Below, one piece after another: positions 1 through 7,946 of a stretch of 64,000 nucleotides of DNA (position 1 is the first letter of the stretch; each line of letters begins with the position of its first letter). The notes beneath the pieces are model-generated. The model was not told the origin of the DNA. It saw only the letters and a list, made by a program, of their open reading frames with translations, and did not search any database. The translations under genes and the position numbers were made by a program. Origin of the DNA: Gammaproteobacteria bacterium (GTDB taxonomy: Bacteria > Pseudomonadota > Gammaproteobacteria > Pseudomonadales > Halieaceae); contig JAUHXH010000002.1 of the NCBI GenBank assembly GCA_030427085.1, forward strand, positions 1,116,001-1,180,000. Reading direction: 5' to 3'.

Positions 1-48
1 GCTGGAGGTGAATACGCCGCCAAAGTCCCACAGTACCGTTGTGATCAT
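1..48 (-). CDS. HAD-IA family hydrolase, N-terminal fragment
   Basis: Only the first 16 codons are inside the window, reading MITTVLWDFGGVFTSS. The DFGGVFTSS stretch is the HAD motif I region as seen in HAD-IA proteins related to the N-terminal phosphatase domain of epoxide hydrolases, where the first Asp is the nucleophile. An AGGAAG ribosome binding site sits just upstream of the ATG on the minus strand. The gene is divergent from the SDR gene. Substrate cannot be inferred from this fragment. Confidence 0.7.
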   Translation of the reverse strand, partial: MITTVLWDFGGVFTSS

Positions 49-131
49 GCCTGCTTCCTGAATGAATTGCTGTCCCGTTTATCGCGGTACCGGAGTATGC
101 CTGTTCACTGCCCATGACCCAAGTGCCGCTA

Positions 132-157
132 CCGGTTTAACAGCTTGGTCGAACCGG
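132..157. repeat. Inverted repeat in the divergent promoter gap
   Basis: CCGGTT and AACCGG arms of 6 bp are separated by 14 bp in the 187-bp gap between the divergent HAD and SDR genes. It could be an operator for one or both genes. I see no copy elsewhere in the window, so this is weak evidence. Confidence 0.25.
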
Positions 158-235
158 GCCTTGCTGGCTGTTGCGGTCATCGCGACAGGCAAAGTACGCC
201 ATACTGGCGCGAACAGCAGCTGAGGGGCACGAGCG

Positions 236-985
236 ATGTTGAACAATAAAGTGGCGTTGGTGACAGGGGCCGGTCAGGGCGTGGGGCAGGGCATTGCGCT
301 GGCACTTGCTCGCCAGGGTGCCAGCGTGGCCGTAACGGGTCGCACTGCATCCAAGCTGGAACAGACCTGTGCAGCCATTACCGAGGCCGGGGGAAAGGCG
401 CTGCCTGTGGTGTGCAATGTGAAGGACCCAGCGGCGCTGGAACAGGTGGTGGCTGCCTGTGTTGATCATTTTGGTGGCCTGCACATTCTCGTTAACAACG
501 CCCAGGAAGTCCCTTTGGGTACCTTGCTCGAAGTCACCGATGCCGCTTTCACCGCGGGCTGGGAGTCCGGCCCGCTCGCAACCTTTCGCCTGATGAAGTT
601 GTGTTATCCCCACCTACGCGGCGATGGATGCATTGTTAACCTGGCCAGTTCCTCAGCTAAGCGCTGGGATGTGGGCGGCTATGGCGCCTATGCTGCCGTC
701 AAGGAAGCGATTCGAACCCTGACCCGGGCGGCGGCAAATGAGTGGGGGCCGGAAGGCATCCGTACCAATGCCATCATGCCCCATGCGCTCTCTCCCGGAT
801 TACAATGGTGGACAGAACACTACCCCGAGGAGGCCGAAGCCTTTGTTGCCACCATCCCACAACGCCGTATTGGCGATTGCGAGCAGGACATCGGGCGCTT
901 TGTGGCGCTGCTGTGCAGCGATGAAGCGGCCTATGTTAACGGCCAGACTATCGGTCTTGACGGTGGGCAAGCCCTGCTCGGTTGA
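236..985 (+). CDS. SDR family NAD(P)-dependent oxidoreductase
   Basis: A 249-residue classical short-chain dehydrogenase/reductase. The N-terminal Rossmann motif TGAGQGVGQG (residues 10-19) binds NAD(P). NNAQ stands in for the usual NNAG, a Ser cluster follows (LASSS), and the catalytic pair YxxxK is at Tyr152 and Lys156. The C-terminus GQTIGLDGGQ is typical of the family. The ATG is preceded by GAGGGGCAC. Its stop overlaps the likely start of the following aminotransferase, so the two are translationally coupled and probably act on the same carbonyl/alcohol/amine series. The substrate cannot be read from the sequence. Confidence 0.9.
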   Translation: MLNNKVALVTGAGQGVGQGIALALARQGASVAVTGRTASKLEQTCAAITEAGGKALPVVCNVKDPAALEQVVAACVDHFGGLHILVNNAQEVPLGTLLEVTDAAFTAGWESGPLATFRLMKLCYPHLRGDGCIVNLASSSAKRWDVGGYGAYAAVKEAIRTLTRAAANEWGPEGIRTNAIMPHALSPGLQWWTEHYPEEAEAFVATIPQRRIGDCEQDIGRFVALLCSDEAAYVNGQTIGLDGGQALLG

Positions 986-2292
986 TCCCCGTGGTTGACG
1001 GTCGATCCGGGGAGCAGGGCGCCTCGAGTCGGCTACTGGAGCGGCGCCAGCGGGTCATGCCCGGGAGCCACCTGTTTTATCGCGATCCGTTGCACGTGGT
1101 GCGAGCAGAGGGGGTGTATCTCTACACCGCCGATGGTCGTCGTTACCTGGACTGCTATAACAACGTACAGTCCATGGGGCATGGCAACGCGGTGATCGCC
1201 GATGCCATCTGCCAACAGAGTCGCCAGTTGACCACGCACACCCGCTACCTGAACGATGTGGTGGTGGCCACTGCCGAGAAGGCGCTGGCAACGCTGCCCG
1301 CCCGCTTTGAAGTGTGTGTTTTCACCTGTACCGGCACGGAAGCCTGTGAACTGGCGATGCGCATGGCCCGTGCAGTGACTGGCAAGTCCGGCGCGGTGGT
1401 GCTGGAGCACAGCTATCACGGCAATTCCCGTTTGGTGGGTGAAATGTCCACCATGAAGTACCCGGCGGAGCAGCGCCCGGTCCACATTCAGGCTATCGCG
1501 CCTCCGGACCTGGATCGTGGGCCGTTGGACGCCCCGGCGGGCGCCGCCGGGCAAGCCTATGCAGATTTGCTGCCACCTGCGATTGCCGAGCTGGAGCGCG
1601 CGGGACCCGGTTTTGCCGCTTTCGTCTGCGACACCATTTTCGATTCCAACGGCGCACTGCCAGTGCCCGCCGACTATCTCACCGCCGTGCAGCAGCATGT
1701 CCACCGGGCGAACGGCCTGTTGATTGCCGATGAGGTGCAAGCCGGGGTGTGCAGGACCGGTACTTTCTGGGGTTTTGAACATCATGGCATAGCGCCGGAC
1801 ATTGTATTCACCGGTAAACCCTTCGGCGGCGGCTATCCGGTGGCGGCGGTGTTCACCACGCGCGACATTGCCGAGCAGTGGGCCGCACGCGACGCCTACT
1901 TCAACACCTTTGGCGGTAATCCGGTGGCCGCGGCCGCGGCAGGCGCGGTGCTGGATTATGCGAAGGAACACGGCATTTGTGAGCATGTCACTCGCGTGGG
2001 GAGTTACCTTCAGTCTCAGCTGCAGGCTCTGGCAGCGCGCCACGCGATGATTCACCGGGTGCAGGGGCGGGGATTGTTCCAGTGTGTGGATATTGCCGAT
2101 CCGGCAGCCGCCCGTTCACCGGCGCCGCACCTGGCACAGGCGGTGGTGGAGACGATGAAGGAGGAGGGGGTGTTGATCGGTGTGACCGGGCGGTACGACA
2201 ACTGCCTGAAGTTTCGCCCGCCACTGATTATCGATGAAGCCGCGGTGGACTTTGCGGTGGCGGCGCTGGATCGGGCGCTGGCCTCTGCATAG
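982..2292 (+). CDS. Class III PLP-dependent aminotransferase
   Basis: A 436-residue fold-type I aminotransferase of the ornithine/omega-amino acid group. The PLP-contact Asp lies in LIADEVQAGVCRTG and the Schiff-base lysine in FTGKPFGGGYP (Lys279 from the start used here). The family uses amines or omega-amino acids with pyruvate or 2-oxoglutarate. The start is uncertain. A TTG at 982 overlaps the SDR stop codon; a GTG at 991 and an ATG at 1057 are alternatives, and homology to the family already begins near LLERRQRVMPGS, before the ATG. Coupling with the SDR suggests an amine-to-aldehyde/ketone-to-alcohol or acid sequence, which is inference. Confidence 0.88.
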   Translation: MIPVVDGRSGEQGASSRLLERRQRVMPGSHLFYRDPLHVVRAEGVYLYTADGRRYLDCYNNVQSMGHGNAVIADAICQQSRQLTTHTRYLNDVVVATAEKALATLPARFEVCVFTCTGTEACELAMRMARAVTGKSGAVVLEHSYHGNSRLVGEMSTMKYPAEQRPVHIQAIAPPDLDRGPLDAPAGAAGQAYADLLPPAIAELERAGPGFAAFVCDTIFDSNGALPVPADYLTAVQQHVHRANGLLIADEVQAGVCRTGTFWGFEHHGIAPDIVFTGKPFGGGYPVAAVFTTRDIAEQWAARDAYFNTFGGNPVAAAAAGAVLDYAKEHGICEHVTRVGSYLQSQLQALAARHAMIHRVQGRGLFQCVDIADPAAARSPAPHLAQAVVETMKEEGVLIGVTGRYDNCLKFRPPLIIDEAAVDFAVAALDRALASA

Positions 2293-2329
2293 CGACGCGC
2301 ACAGCTTCCTTTACATGCCAAAAGTACCG

Positions 2330-2977
2330 TTAAGGCGTATTGCAGACCTCACGAAATCCTGCGGCGACAAAGGGGATCATGTGATCGTAAGCCGCCTGGA
2401 AGTCAGACGACAGACACTTGCCTCCCGACAGGCGATCAATACGGCCCGTTTGTGCCAGTGTCAGGGTGAGGGCGCCAGACAGGTTGTGGTAACACCAGTA
2501 CAAGCTCTCGTCGCGCGCCTTGGGTAGCGCTTTGCGCAGGGCCTCGATGTATTCGCCCACCAGTGGGTCAAACGCCGAGGACATCATCCGTGGGCCCCAG
2601 TAGGGCGAGTTGTTCACGTAAGCAACCAGTGCCAGATAGTGACGCCAACCCGCATCGCCGGTTTCCTGGGCCAGTTCCAGCGGCCGTAAGAACGACTCGA
2701 TAATCTGTTCGACGGTAGGGCCTTTCTTCCCCGCTTCCTTCTGGCAGGCATGCAGGGCATCGCGGCGGGAGTTGTTCAGCAACATCGCCCTGCGTTCGAA
2801 CACCGCCTGAAACAGCTCAAGTTTTTTGCCGAAATGGTAGCTCGCCAGCGCCACGTCCACTTCCGCGCCCGCGGCGATTTGCCGGATGGTAACGCCGTCA
2901 AAGCCGTGTAGCGCGAACAGTTCCTCTGCCACGTCCAAAATGCGCTCGCGTTTTGGACTCGCCCGTTTCTGTGCCAT
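2330..2977 (-). CDS. TetR family transcriptional regulator
   Basis: A 215-residue TetR-type regulator. The N-terminal helix-turn-helix spans roughly residues 10-55 (ILDVAEELFALHGFDGVTIR, then ASYHFGKKLELF), and the C-terminal two thirds is the variable ligand-binding region. It is divergent from the SSS symporter gene. The 102-bp gap between them holds a TTCAACA-GA-TGTTGAA palindrome inside a recognisable promoter. Closely matching palindromes recur before the TonB receptor gene near 9600, so this protein probably represses both transport genes and itself. The inducer is unknown. Confidence 0.9.
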   Translation of the reverse strand: MAQKRASPKRERILDVAEELFALHGFDGVTIRQIAAGAEVDVALASYHFGKKLELFQAVFERRAMLLNNSRRDALHACQKEAGKKGPTVEQIIESFLRPLELAQETGDAGWRHYLALVAYVNNSPYWGPRMMSSAFDPLVGEYIEALRKALPKARDESLYWCYHNLSGALTLTLAQTGRIDRLSGGKCLSSDFQAAYDHMIPFVAAGFREVCNTP

Positions 2978-3018
2978 TTATTATTTTGTTCCCTATGGTC
3001 GACCGCGATTATAGTATA

Positions 3019-3048
3019 GTTGAAAATTCAACAGATGTTGAATACTCT
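3019..3048 (+). promoter_or_regulatory. Symporter promoter overlapped by TetR operator
   Basis: A sigma-70-like promoter reads TTGAAA (3020-3025), 17 bp, TACTCT (3043-3048). The whole spacer from 3027 to 3042 is the palindrome TTCAACAGATGTTGAA, with 7-bp arms. A second overlapping repeat, GTTGAAAATTCAAC, covers 3019-3032. A repressor bound here would block RNA polymerase. The minus strand also offers TATAAT/TATACT sequences for the regulator gene, so one operator could serve both directions. The motif is seen; the TetR assignment is inferred from position and from the copies at 9568-9628. Confidence 0.72.
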
Positions 3049-3079
3049 TGCTCGACTTTAATAATACGCAGGAGGCCAC

Positions 3080-4531
3080 ATGGGCCCCGAAATCTTCAAA
3101 TACCTGCTGACAGGCGGGTATGCACTCCTGGTCTACTGGCTGTCCTGGGTTGGCATGCGCCGCACCAAGTCGGTGGAGGGCTTCTCCATCGGCAACAAGG
3201 ACATGAGCCCCTACGTCGTGGGCATCACGCTGGCGGCTTCCATCGCTTCTACAGCTACCTTTGTGATCAATCCGGGTTTTGTGTACACCCACGGGCTGTC
3301 TGCTTACATCCACTACGCGGTGGCTGGCTCTCTTGGCATTCTTACCGCTTTTGTGGTGCTCACCCGCGGGTTTTTGCGCCTGGGTGAAGCCCAGCAGGCT
3401 TTGACGATACCCCAGTGGATCTACTTCCGCTACCAGAGCAGGGGCCTGAGCCTGTTCTTTGCCTTTATCAATTTGTTGTCCATCACCTTCGTCGTACTGA
3501 TTCTGGTGGGCTGCAGTTTGCTCGTTACCGGGCTATTTCCCGTAGAGCAAAAAACTGCACTGGTGCTCGTGCTGGTATTTGTTTTCTCGTATGTGTTGAT
3601 GGGCGGCACCTACGCTCATGCGTACACCAATACCCTTCAGGGTGTGATGATGCTGCTGGTAACGGCGGGACTGTTTCTGCAGGGTTGGAAGTATTTTGGC
3701 GGCGACCCGATGGCGGCGCTGCAATCAGTCGGGGAGCAGTATGCCGCGCCCTTTAATGCCAACAGTGATCTTTATTTCGACTTCTTCTCGGTCTTCCTCA
3801 GCGGCTTTGTCGTGACCTTCGCGCTTATGTTACAGCCGCACATCCTGACCAAAGTACTGTATTTGCGCAGTGAAAAGGACATCGGCCGATTCATCGGCAC
3901 TACGGTGGTGGTGGGCACCCTGTTTACATTGATGCTGATGATTGGATTCTACGCGCGCTTGTCGGGGCTGGAGATTGATGCACAGGACGCGGTGGTGCGG
4001 GAGTACCTGCTGGCTGAGTTCGGTGGCACTACGCTGGGCGCTTATCTGCTGGTGTTTATCTTCATCACCTTGTTGGCCGCCGGAATGAGCACCCTGGACG
4101 GAATTCTCGTCTCCCTCTCTGCCATGGTGGTGAACGACATTGTGCGTCCGCTGGGCAACAGTCGTATCGATGGTCTGGTGCTGTCGCGCTGGGTATTGGT
4201 TGGTGTAGGCGTTATCGGCCTCGCGCTGGCGTGGAACCCACCGCCGCTGATCGGTCTGTTCGCCCAGAAGGGCGTGTACGGCCTGGCTGCGGCCTCGCTG
4301 GTGCCGGTGTTGTTTGGCGTGTTGGTGCAGCGACCTGTGCCGGTCTGGTTGATGGGCACATGCGCTGCGGTGGGCCTGGGGCTGCACCTCTATCTGAATC
4401 TGCTCGGTGGTGTGAGTAATCCTGCGGTATCAGCCACGTGGGCGATCTTTGCCTCTTTGTGCATCGGGCTTATTGGGCTGTTTCTGGTCTCAGTTGGCGG
4501 GCGGACAAAAGTGTTGAGTGCGGGTAGCTAG
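3080..4531 (+). CDS. Sodium:solute symporter (SSS) family transporter
   Basis: A 483-residue multi-pass inner-membrane protein with about 13 hydrophobic segments, typical in length for the SSS/SLC5 family. The N-terminal YWLSWVGMRRTKSVEGF followed by a GITLAASIASTATF helix matches the first family segments. The AGG AGG-type ribosome site (GCAGGAGGCCAC) directly precedes the ATG. It should couple Na+ entry to uptake of a small organic solute. The divergent TetR gene and shared operator suggest substrate-induced expression. It is not close to the ActP-like symporter at 17579-19309. The solute is unknown, though neighbouring aminotransferase, SDR and ThDP enzymes suggest a carboxylate or amine. 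Confidence 0.88.
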   Translation: MGPEIFKYLLTGGYALLVYWLSWVGMRRTKSVEGFSIGNKDMSPYVVGITLAASIASTATFVINPGFVYTHGLSAYIHYAVAGSLGILTAFVVLTRGFLRLGEAQQALTIPQWIYFRYQSRGLSLFFAFINLLSITFVVLILVGCSLLVTGLFPVEQKTALVLVLVFVFSYVLMGGTYAHAYTNTLQGVMMLLVTAGLFLQGWKYFGGDPMAALQSVGEQYAAPFNANSDLYFDFFSVFLSGFVVTFALMLQPHILTKVLYLRSEKDIGRFIGTTVVVGTLFTLMLMIGFYARLSGLEIDAQDAVVREYLLAEFGGTTLGAYLLVFIFITLLAAGMSTLDGILVSLSAMVVNDIVRPLGNSRIDGLVLSRWVLVGVGVIGLALAWNPPPLIGLFAQKGVYGLAAASLVPVLFGVLVQRPVPVWLMGTCAAVGLGLHLYLNLLGGVSNPAVSATWAIFASLCIGLIGLFLVSVGGRTKVLSAGS

Positions 4532-4543
4532 CTGACACCAGGG

Positions 4544-5362
4544 CTACGGAACATAGCCGAGCGCCGCCAGTCGTTCCATGGCGCGGTTGGAGAAATCTTT
4601 CCGCCAGGGTTTGCGCCGGTATCGACCGGTAGATGATGGCGGCCGGACTTGAGCAACAAGCGACGTGAGCAATCCGTTGGTGTAAGGAAGATGCAGGAAA
4701 TCCAGCAGGCGCTCGATCTCGGTTTCGGGCTGCTCGCACAGTGTTTCGAAGCGCACTACATACATTCTGCCTGGTAAGTGTATCTCGGCCGCAGCCAAGG
4801 CTCGTTCATTGGCCGTGAGCCAATACTCGAGCATGCTAGCGGGTGTCAGTCGGCCCTCCTCAGTGCGCTCGAGGCGGATGCCCAACAGGCTTGCCCAATT
4901 CATTGCCTGGTTTTGATTCCCGGAATACGCCATATCCAATCCGTTTCGCAGAATATGGACGTACTGGAAGGCAGGAAAATATTCTGCGAGTTCCGCTATC
5001 CAGTGAAAGGTACCTGGCACCTTCCAGCCAATGCGGCCCTCCAGGCCCAACTCGGCGCGGCGTTCGACGAGTAATTGTTCAAACTGCCGTAGGGCGGTGG
5101 ATACCAGCGCAGCCCTACCATGGCGCCGTAGCAGCTCGTCGTTATGTAATATTTCGTAGGGCGGCCATTCCAGGCTATCACCTACAGTATTGACGGGTGC
5201 GCCCATGGCAACGCCCGCGAGAGAAAGTATTTGATAAAGAAGGCGAGTACCGCTGCCTCCCACTGCGCCTACACCGATAGGATCGGTAGCGAGAGTAGCG
5301 GTCTGGGGCTTAAACAGGGTGGGGCTGTCCAGTAGTTCCCGGTAGGGGGCGAGTAAGGGCAT
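4544..5362 (-). CDS. Sulfotransferase family protein
   Basis: A 272-residue P-loop protein. GAVGGSGTRLLYQIL near residues 33-47 resembles the 5'-phosphosulfate-binding loop of PAPS-dependent sulfotransferases, and VHILRNGLDMAYSGNQNQ resembles the 3'-phosphate-binding Arg/Ser motif. The family transfers sulfate from PAPS to hydroxyl or amine acceptors, but many bacterial members have no known acceptor. It is convergent with the symporter gene (12 bp apart) and tandem with soxR, about 40 bp downstream of it. Nothing nearby defines its substrate. Confidence 0.75.
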   Translation of the reverse strand: MPLLAPYRELLDSPTLFKPQTATLATDPIGVGAVGGSGTRLLYQILSLAGVAMGAPVNTVGDSLEWPPYEILHNDELLRRHGRAALVSTALRQFEQLLVERRAELGLEGRIGWKVPGTFHWIAELAEYFPAFQYVHILRNGLDMAYSGNQNQAMNWASLLGIRLERTEEGRLTPASMLEYWLTANERALAAAEIHLPGRMYVVRFETLCEQPETEIERLLDFLHLPYTNGLLTSLVAQVRPPSSTGRYRRKPWRKDFSNRAMERLAALGYVP

Positions 5363-5403
5363 GGTGGCCGTGGGTCCTTATCGTTCAGCGGAAATGTTCG
5401 AGG

Positions 5404-5850
5404 CTAGCGAAGTAGTCGGTCAAGGAATACTGGTCCGGTGCCTTCATGGGCTGCCTTGTCACCTTCATTGTAGAGGGGGCAGTTCTTCATCGACAGGCAA
5501 CCACAGCCAATACAGCCCGTGAGCGAGTCCCGCAGTCGCTCCAGATAGGCAATTCGGGCTTCCAGATCACTCTTCCAGTGTTTCGACAGTCGCTCCCAGT
5601 CCTTGCGATTGGGAGTGCGCTCGCTGGGTAGCGTGGCGAAGGCGCGGCCGATATCGTCCAGTGAGATCCCCATTTTCTGCGCCGCCTTGATCACTGCAAC
5701 ACGGCGCACTACATCGGCCTTGTAGCGTCGCTGGTTACCGTCTGTGCGCCAGCTCTGGATCAGCCCTTTCGATTCATAGAAATGCAGGGTGCTCACCTTC
5801 ACTCCGCAGCGATCGGCCACTTTACCCACTGTCCAGGTCGCGTTCGACAT
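5404..5850 (-). CDS. soxR: Redox-sensitive transcriptional activator SoxR
   Basis: A MerR-family regulator with an N-terminal winged helix-turn-helix (WTVGKVADRCGVKVSTLHFY), a dimerisation coiled coil, and the C-terminal SoxR cluster motif CIGCGCLSMKNC, which supplies four cysteines for a [2Fe-2S] cluster. The cluster is oxidised by redox-cycling compounds, which switches on transcription. I chose the ATG at 5850 because GGGAG lies upstream and the protein then begins MSNATWTVG, as in the family; an ATG at 5874 is also in frame. A SoxR box lies 46 bp upstream. Outside enterobacteria SoxR usually controls small redox-enzyme regulons directly instead of soxS, and the divergent VOC/FMN reductase pair fits that. 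Confidence 0.95.
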   Translation of the reverse strand: MSNATWTVGKVADRCGVKVSTLHFYESKGLIQSWRTDGNQRRYKADVVRRVAVIKAAQKMGISLDDIGRAFATLPSERTPNRKDWERLSKHWKSDLEARIAYLERLRDSLTGCIGCGCLSMKNCPLYNEGDKAAHEGTGPVFLDRLLR

Positions 5851-5891
5851 GCCGTGCTCCCGGTAATTTTCCACAATTTTCGAATGCGCAC

Positions 5892-5922
5892 TTTACCTCA
5901 AGTTAGGTTGAGGTAATAGGCT
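5892..5922 (+). promoter_or_regulatory. SoxR box within a 19-bp-spacer promoter
   Basis: The palindrome CCTCAAGTTAGGTTGAGG occupies 5896-5913 and is nearly the known SoxR operator. It lies between a -35 element TTTACC (5892-5897) and a -10-like TAGGCT (5917-5922), with a 19-bp spacer. The overlong spacer is the hallmark of MerR-family activated promoters, which the oxidised activator untwists. It points at the VOC/FMN reductase operon. Confidence 0.9.
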
Positions 5923-5966
5923 GTATTCCGAACACAACAACTTACCGCTACACAGGAGCGTTCATC

Positions 5967-6389
5967 ATGCATCTCGAACATATCAATATGGTGGTACCTG
6001 ACATCGATGCTTCACTGGCTTTCTACCGCGCAGCTTTCCCGCACTGGAAAGTGCGCGAGCGCCATGCCGGCGAGTGGTCTGGCAAGCCCCGTACCTGGGT
6101 TCATTTCGGCGACGATTACACCTACCTCGCCATGGGCGATAACGGTGAGGGGGAGATTCGCGACCTCGCCGGGCACCAGACCGGTTTGGCCCACTTTGCT
6201 TTCGTCACCCAAAACATCGATGCTGTCGTACAGCGGATGGCGGAGGCGGGGCACAAACCCAGTCATCACGGCGTGAAGGAGCCGCACCGCCGCAACGTGT
6301 ATTTTATCGATCCCGCCGGCTTTGAAGTGGAATTCGTACAATACCTGAGCGATTTGCCGGCAGAACGTAATTTGTCGGCGGAGCAGTAA
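5967..6389 (+). CDS. VOC (glyoxalase/bleomycin resistance) family protein
   Basis: A 140-residue vicinal-oxygen-chelate protein with the two beta-alpha-beta-beta-beta halves of the fold. LEHINMVVPDIDASLAFYRA opens the first module, and AHFAFVTQNIDAV with DPAGFEVEFVQYL forms the second. Metal-ligand candidates are His4, His117-like residues and the Glu in EVEFVQ. CAGGAG lies before the ATG. Expression is predicted to be SoxR-dependent, which suggests detoxification or sequestration of a redox-active or electrophilic compound. The specific substrate is unknown. Confidence 0.85.
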   Translation: MHLEHINMVVPDIDASLAFYRAAFPHWKVRERHAGEWSGKPRTWVHFGDDYTYLAMGDNGEGEIRDLAGHQTGLAHFAFVTQNIDAVVQRMAEAGHKPSHHGVKEPHRRNVYFIDPAGFEVEFVQYLSDLPAERNLSAEQ

Positions 6390-6418
6390 AGGACCAGCGT
6401 TCTCAAGGAGATAAGGCA

Positions 6419-6979
6419 ATGAAAATCATCGCATTTGGCGCCAGCACCAGCAGTCAGTCCATCAACGCCAGGCTGGCCAGCTATGCCGCAGGACTAATGG
6501 AGGGCGCTGAAGTTGAGGTTGAAGTGCTGAATTTACGGGACTTTGACCTGCCCCTGTTTAGCGAGGACCTGGAGCGTGAAGCGGGGCACCCGGAGCCCGT
6601 GCATCAATTTCTGGCAAAGATTCGCGGCGCCGATGCGCTGATAATCTCACACGCTGAACACAATGGCAGCTTTGCGGCCGCCTATAAAAACCTGGTGGAT
6701 TGGGCCTCGCGGGTGGATCGGCCGCCCTTCCACAATTTACCGGCGCTATTGCTGTCCACTTCGCCCGGTGGGCGTGGTGGAGCGACTGTGCTGGCGCAGG
6801 CTGAACAGTTGGCGCCTTTCTGGGGCCTGGAAGTGGTGGCGACTCTGGCCGTGCCGAGTTTCCATGACAATTTCGACTCCGACGCTGAAAAACTCGTGGA
6901 TGCCGATCTGGCCAGCACCTTAAACGAGGCCATTGATACCCTGCGCGAGACCGTGATCAGCAGGCGCGCCGCGGCTTGA
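6419..6979 (+). CDS. NADPH-dependent FMN reductase family protein
   Basis: A 186-residue flavodoxin-like NAD(P)H:FMN oxidoreductase. The N-terminal IIAFGASTSSQSINARLA is the FMN phosphate-binding loop, ISHAEHNGSFAAAYKN resembles the family's S-PEYNGS-P-LKNAIDW motif, and STSPGGRGG is the second flavin loop. AAGGAGATAAGGC precedes the ATG. It lies 29 bp after the VOC gene and is probably co-transcribed from the SoxR promoter. It may reduce quinones or supply reduced flavin under redox-cycling stress. Confidence 0.87.
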   Translation: MKIIAFGASTSSQSINARLASYAAGLMEGAEVEVEVLNLRDFDLPLFSEDLEREAGHPEPVHQFLAKIRGADALIISHAEHNGSFAAAYKNLVDWASRVDRPPFHNLPALLLSTSPGGRGGATVLAQAEQLAPFWGLEVVATLAVPSFHDNFDSDAEKLVDADLASTLNEAIDTLRETVISRRAAA

Positions 6980-7083
6980 ACGCATGATTTCTGGCTGAGG
7001 GGAGTGATGCAAGCTGACAGCCCCTCATCAAAGCCGTTACCCTTGTCGCCCTGTTGTGGGCGAGGAAGCCGAGGGAATCAAAC

Positions 7084-7902
7084 GTGCTTGAGTGGGATGC
7101 ATTGCTACCGCTGATTGCCACTTTGCTGGCGGCTGGCGCCGCAAGTGGTTTACTGGCTGGATTGCTCGGTGTGGGCGGCGGCATCGTGATGGTGCCCGTG
7201 CTGGACACGGCTCTGGCGAGCATGGGCACCGACGCCTCGGTACGCATGCAGATTGCGGTGGCTACGTCGCTGGCAACCATCGTGCCGACCGCACTGTCCT
7301 CCGCCCGTGCACACTATCGTCGAGGGGCAGTGGACCAAAACCTGTTACCCGTTTGGGCGCCGTTGATCGTAGTGGGTGCATTGCTGGGCTCTGTTGTGGC
7401 ATCCAACATCAACGGGCAGTCACTGGCGCTGATGTTTGGCGTGTTGGCCTTGCTGGTGGCATTGAAACTGGTGTTACCGCTGGACCACGTTAAATTTTCT
7501 GAGACGGTGCCGCGCACAGCTGCTGTCTCTCTGGTGCCCTTCAGCATCGGCGGGCTGTCCAGCATGTTGGGTATCGGGGGTGGCACACTCAGTGTGCCTG
7601 CGCTCACCCTGATGGGAGAAAGCATGCATCGGGCCGTTGGCACCGCAGCGGTATTCGGTTTTGTTATCGCCGTGCCGGGTACGCTCGGCTTTATCGTTAC
7701 CGGCTGGGGCGATCCGCGCCTGCCGCCCGGCAGCCTGGGCTACGTCAATCTGCTGGGATTTGCCTGTTTCGCGCCGGTGACAGTGCTGGTTGCCCCGTTG
7801 GGTGCGCGCCTGGCGCATCGCCTGGACAAACGGCATCTGAGTGTCGCCTTTGGTTGTTTCCTGCTGATTGTGGCCGTGCGAATGCTCAGTCGTGGGCTGT
7901 AA
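7084..7902 (+). CDS. TauE/SafE family sulfite/anion exporter-like permease
   Basis: A multi-pass membrane protein of about 272 residues. Two internally similar halves each carry the family's glycine-rich signature: LLGVGGGIVMVPVL in the first and LGIGGGTLSVPAL in the second. I chose the GTG at 7084, preceded by GAGGGA; an in-frame TTG at 7087 and upstream codons are possible. TauE/SafE proteins export sulfite, sulfoacetate or other anions, but most are unassigned. It sits 44 bp upstream of the ThDP enzyme, so it could export or import a product of that enzyme. Confidence 0.85.
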   Translation: MLEWDALLPLIATLLAAGAASGLLAGLLGVGGGIVMVPVLDTALASMGTDASVRMQIAVATSLATIVPTALSSARAHYRRGAVDQNLLPVWAPLIVVGALLGSVVASNINGQSLALMFGVLALLVALKLVLPLDHVKFSETVPRTAAVSLVPFSIGGLSSMLGIGGGTLSVPALTLMGESMHRAVGTAAVFGFVIAVPGTLGFIVTGWGDPRLPPGSLGYVNLLGFACFAPVTVLVAPLGARLAHRLDKRHLSVAFGCFLLIVAVRMLSRGL

Positions 7903-7946
7903 CAACAGGATGGCGACGAAAGATTGTTGGCGATCGGGGAGGGGCA

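Noticed and set aside
1033-2055. A 340-codon open frame antisense to the aminotransferase
   Set aside because: The sense strand encodes the PLP-lysine and other family motifs, so this is a complementary-strand artefact.
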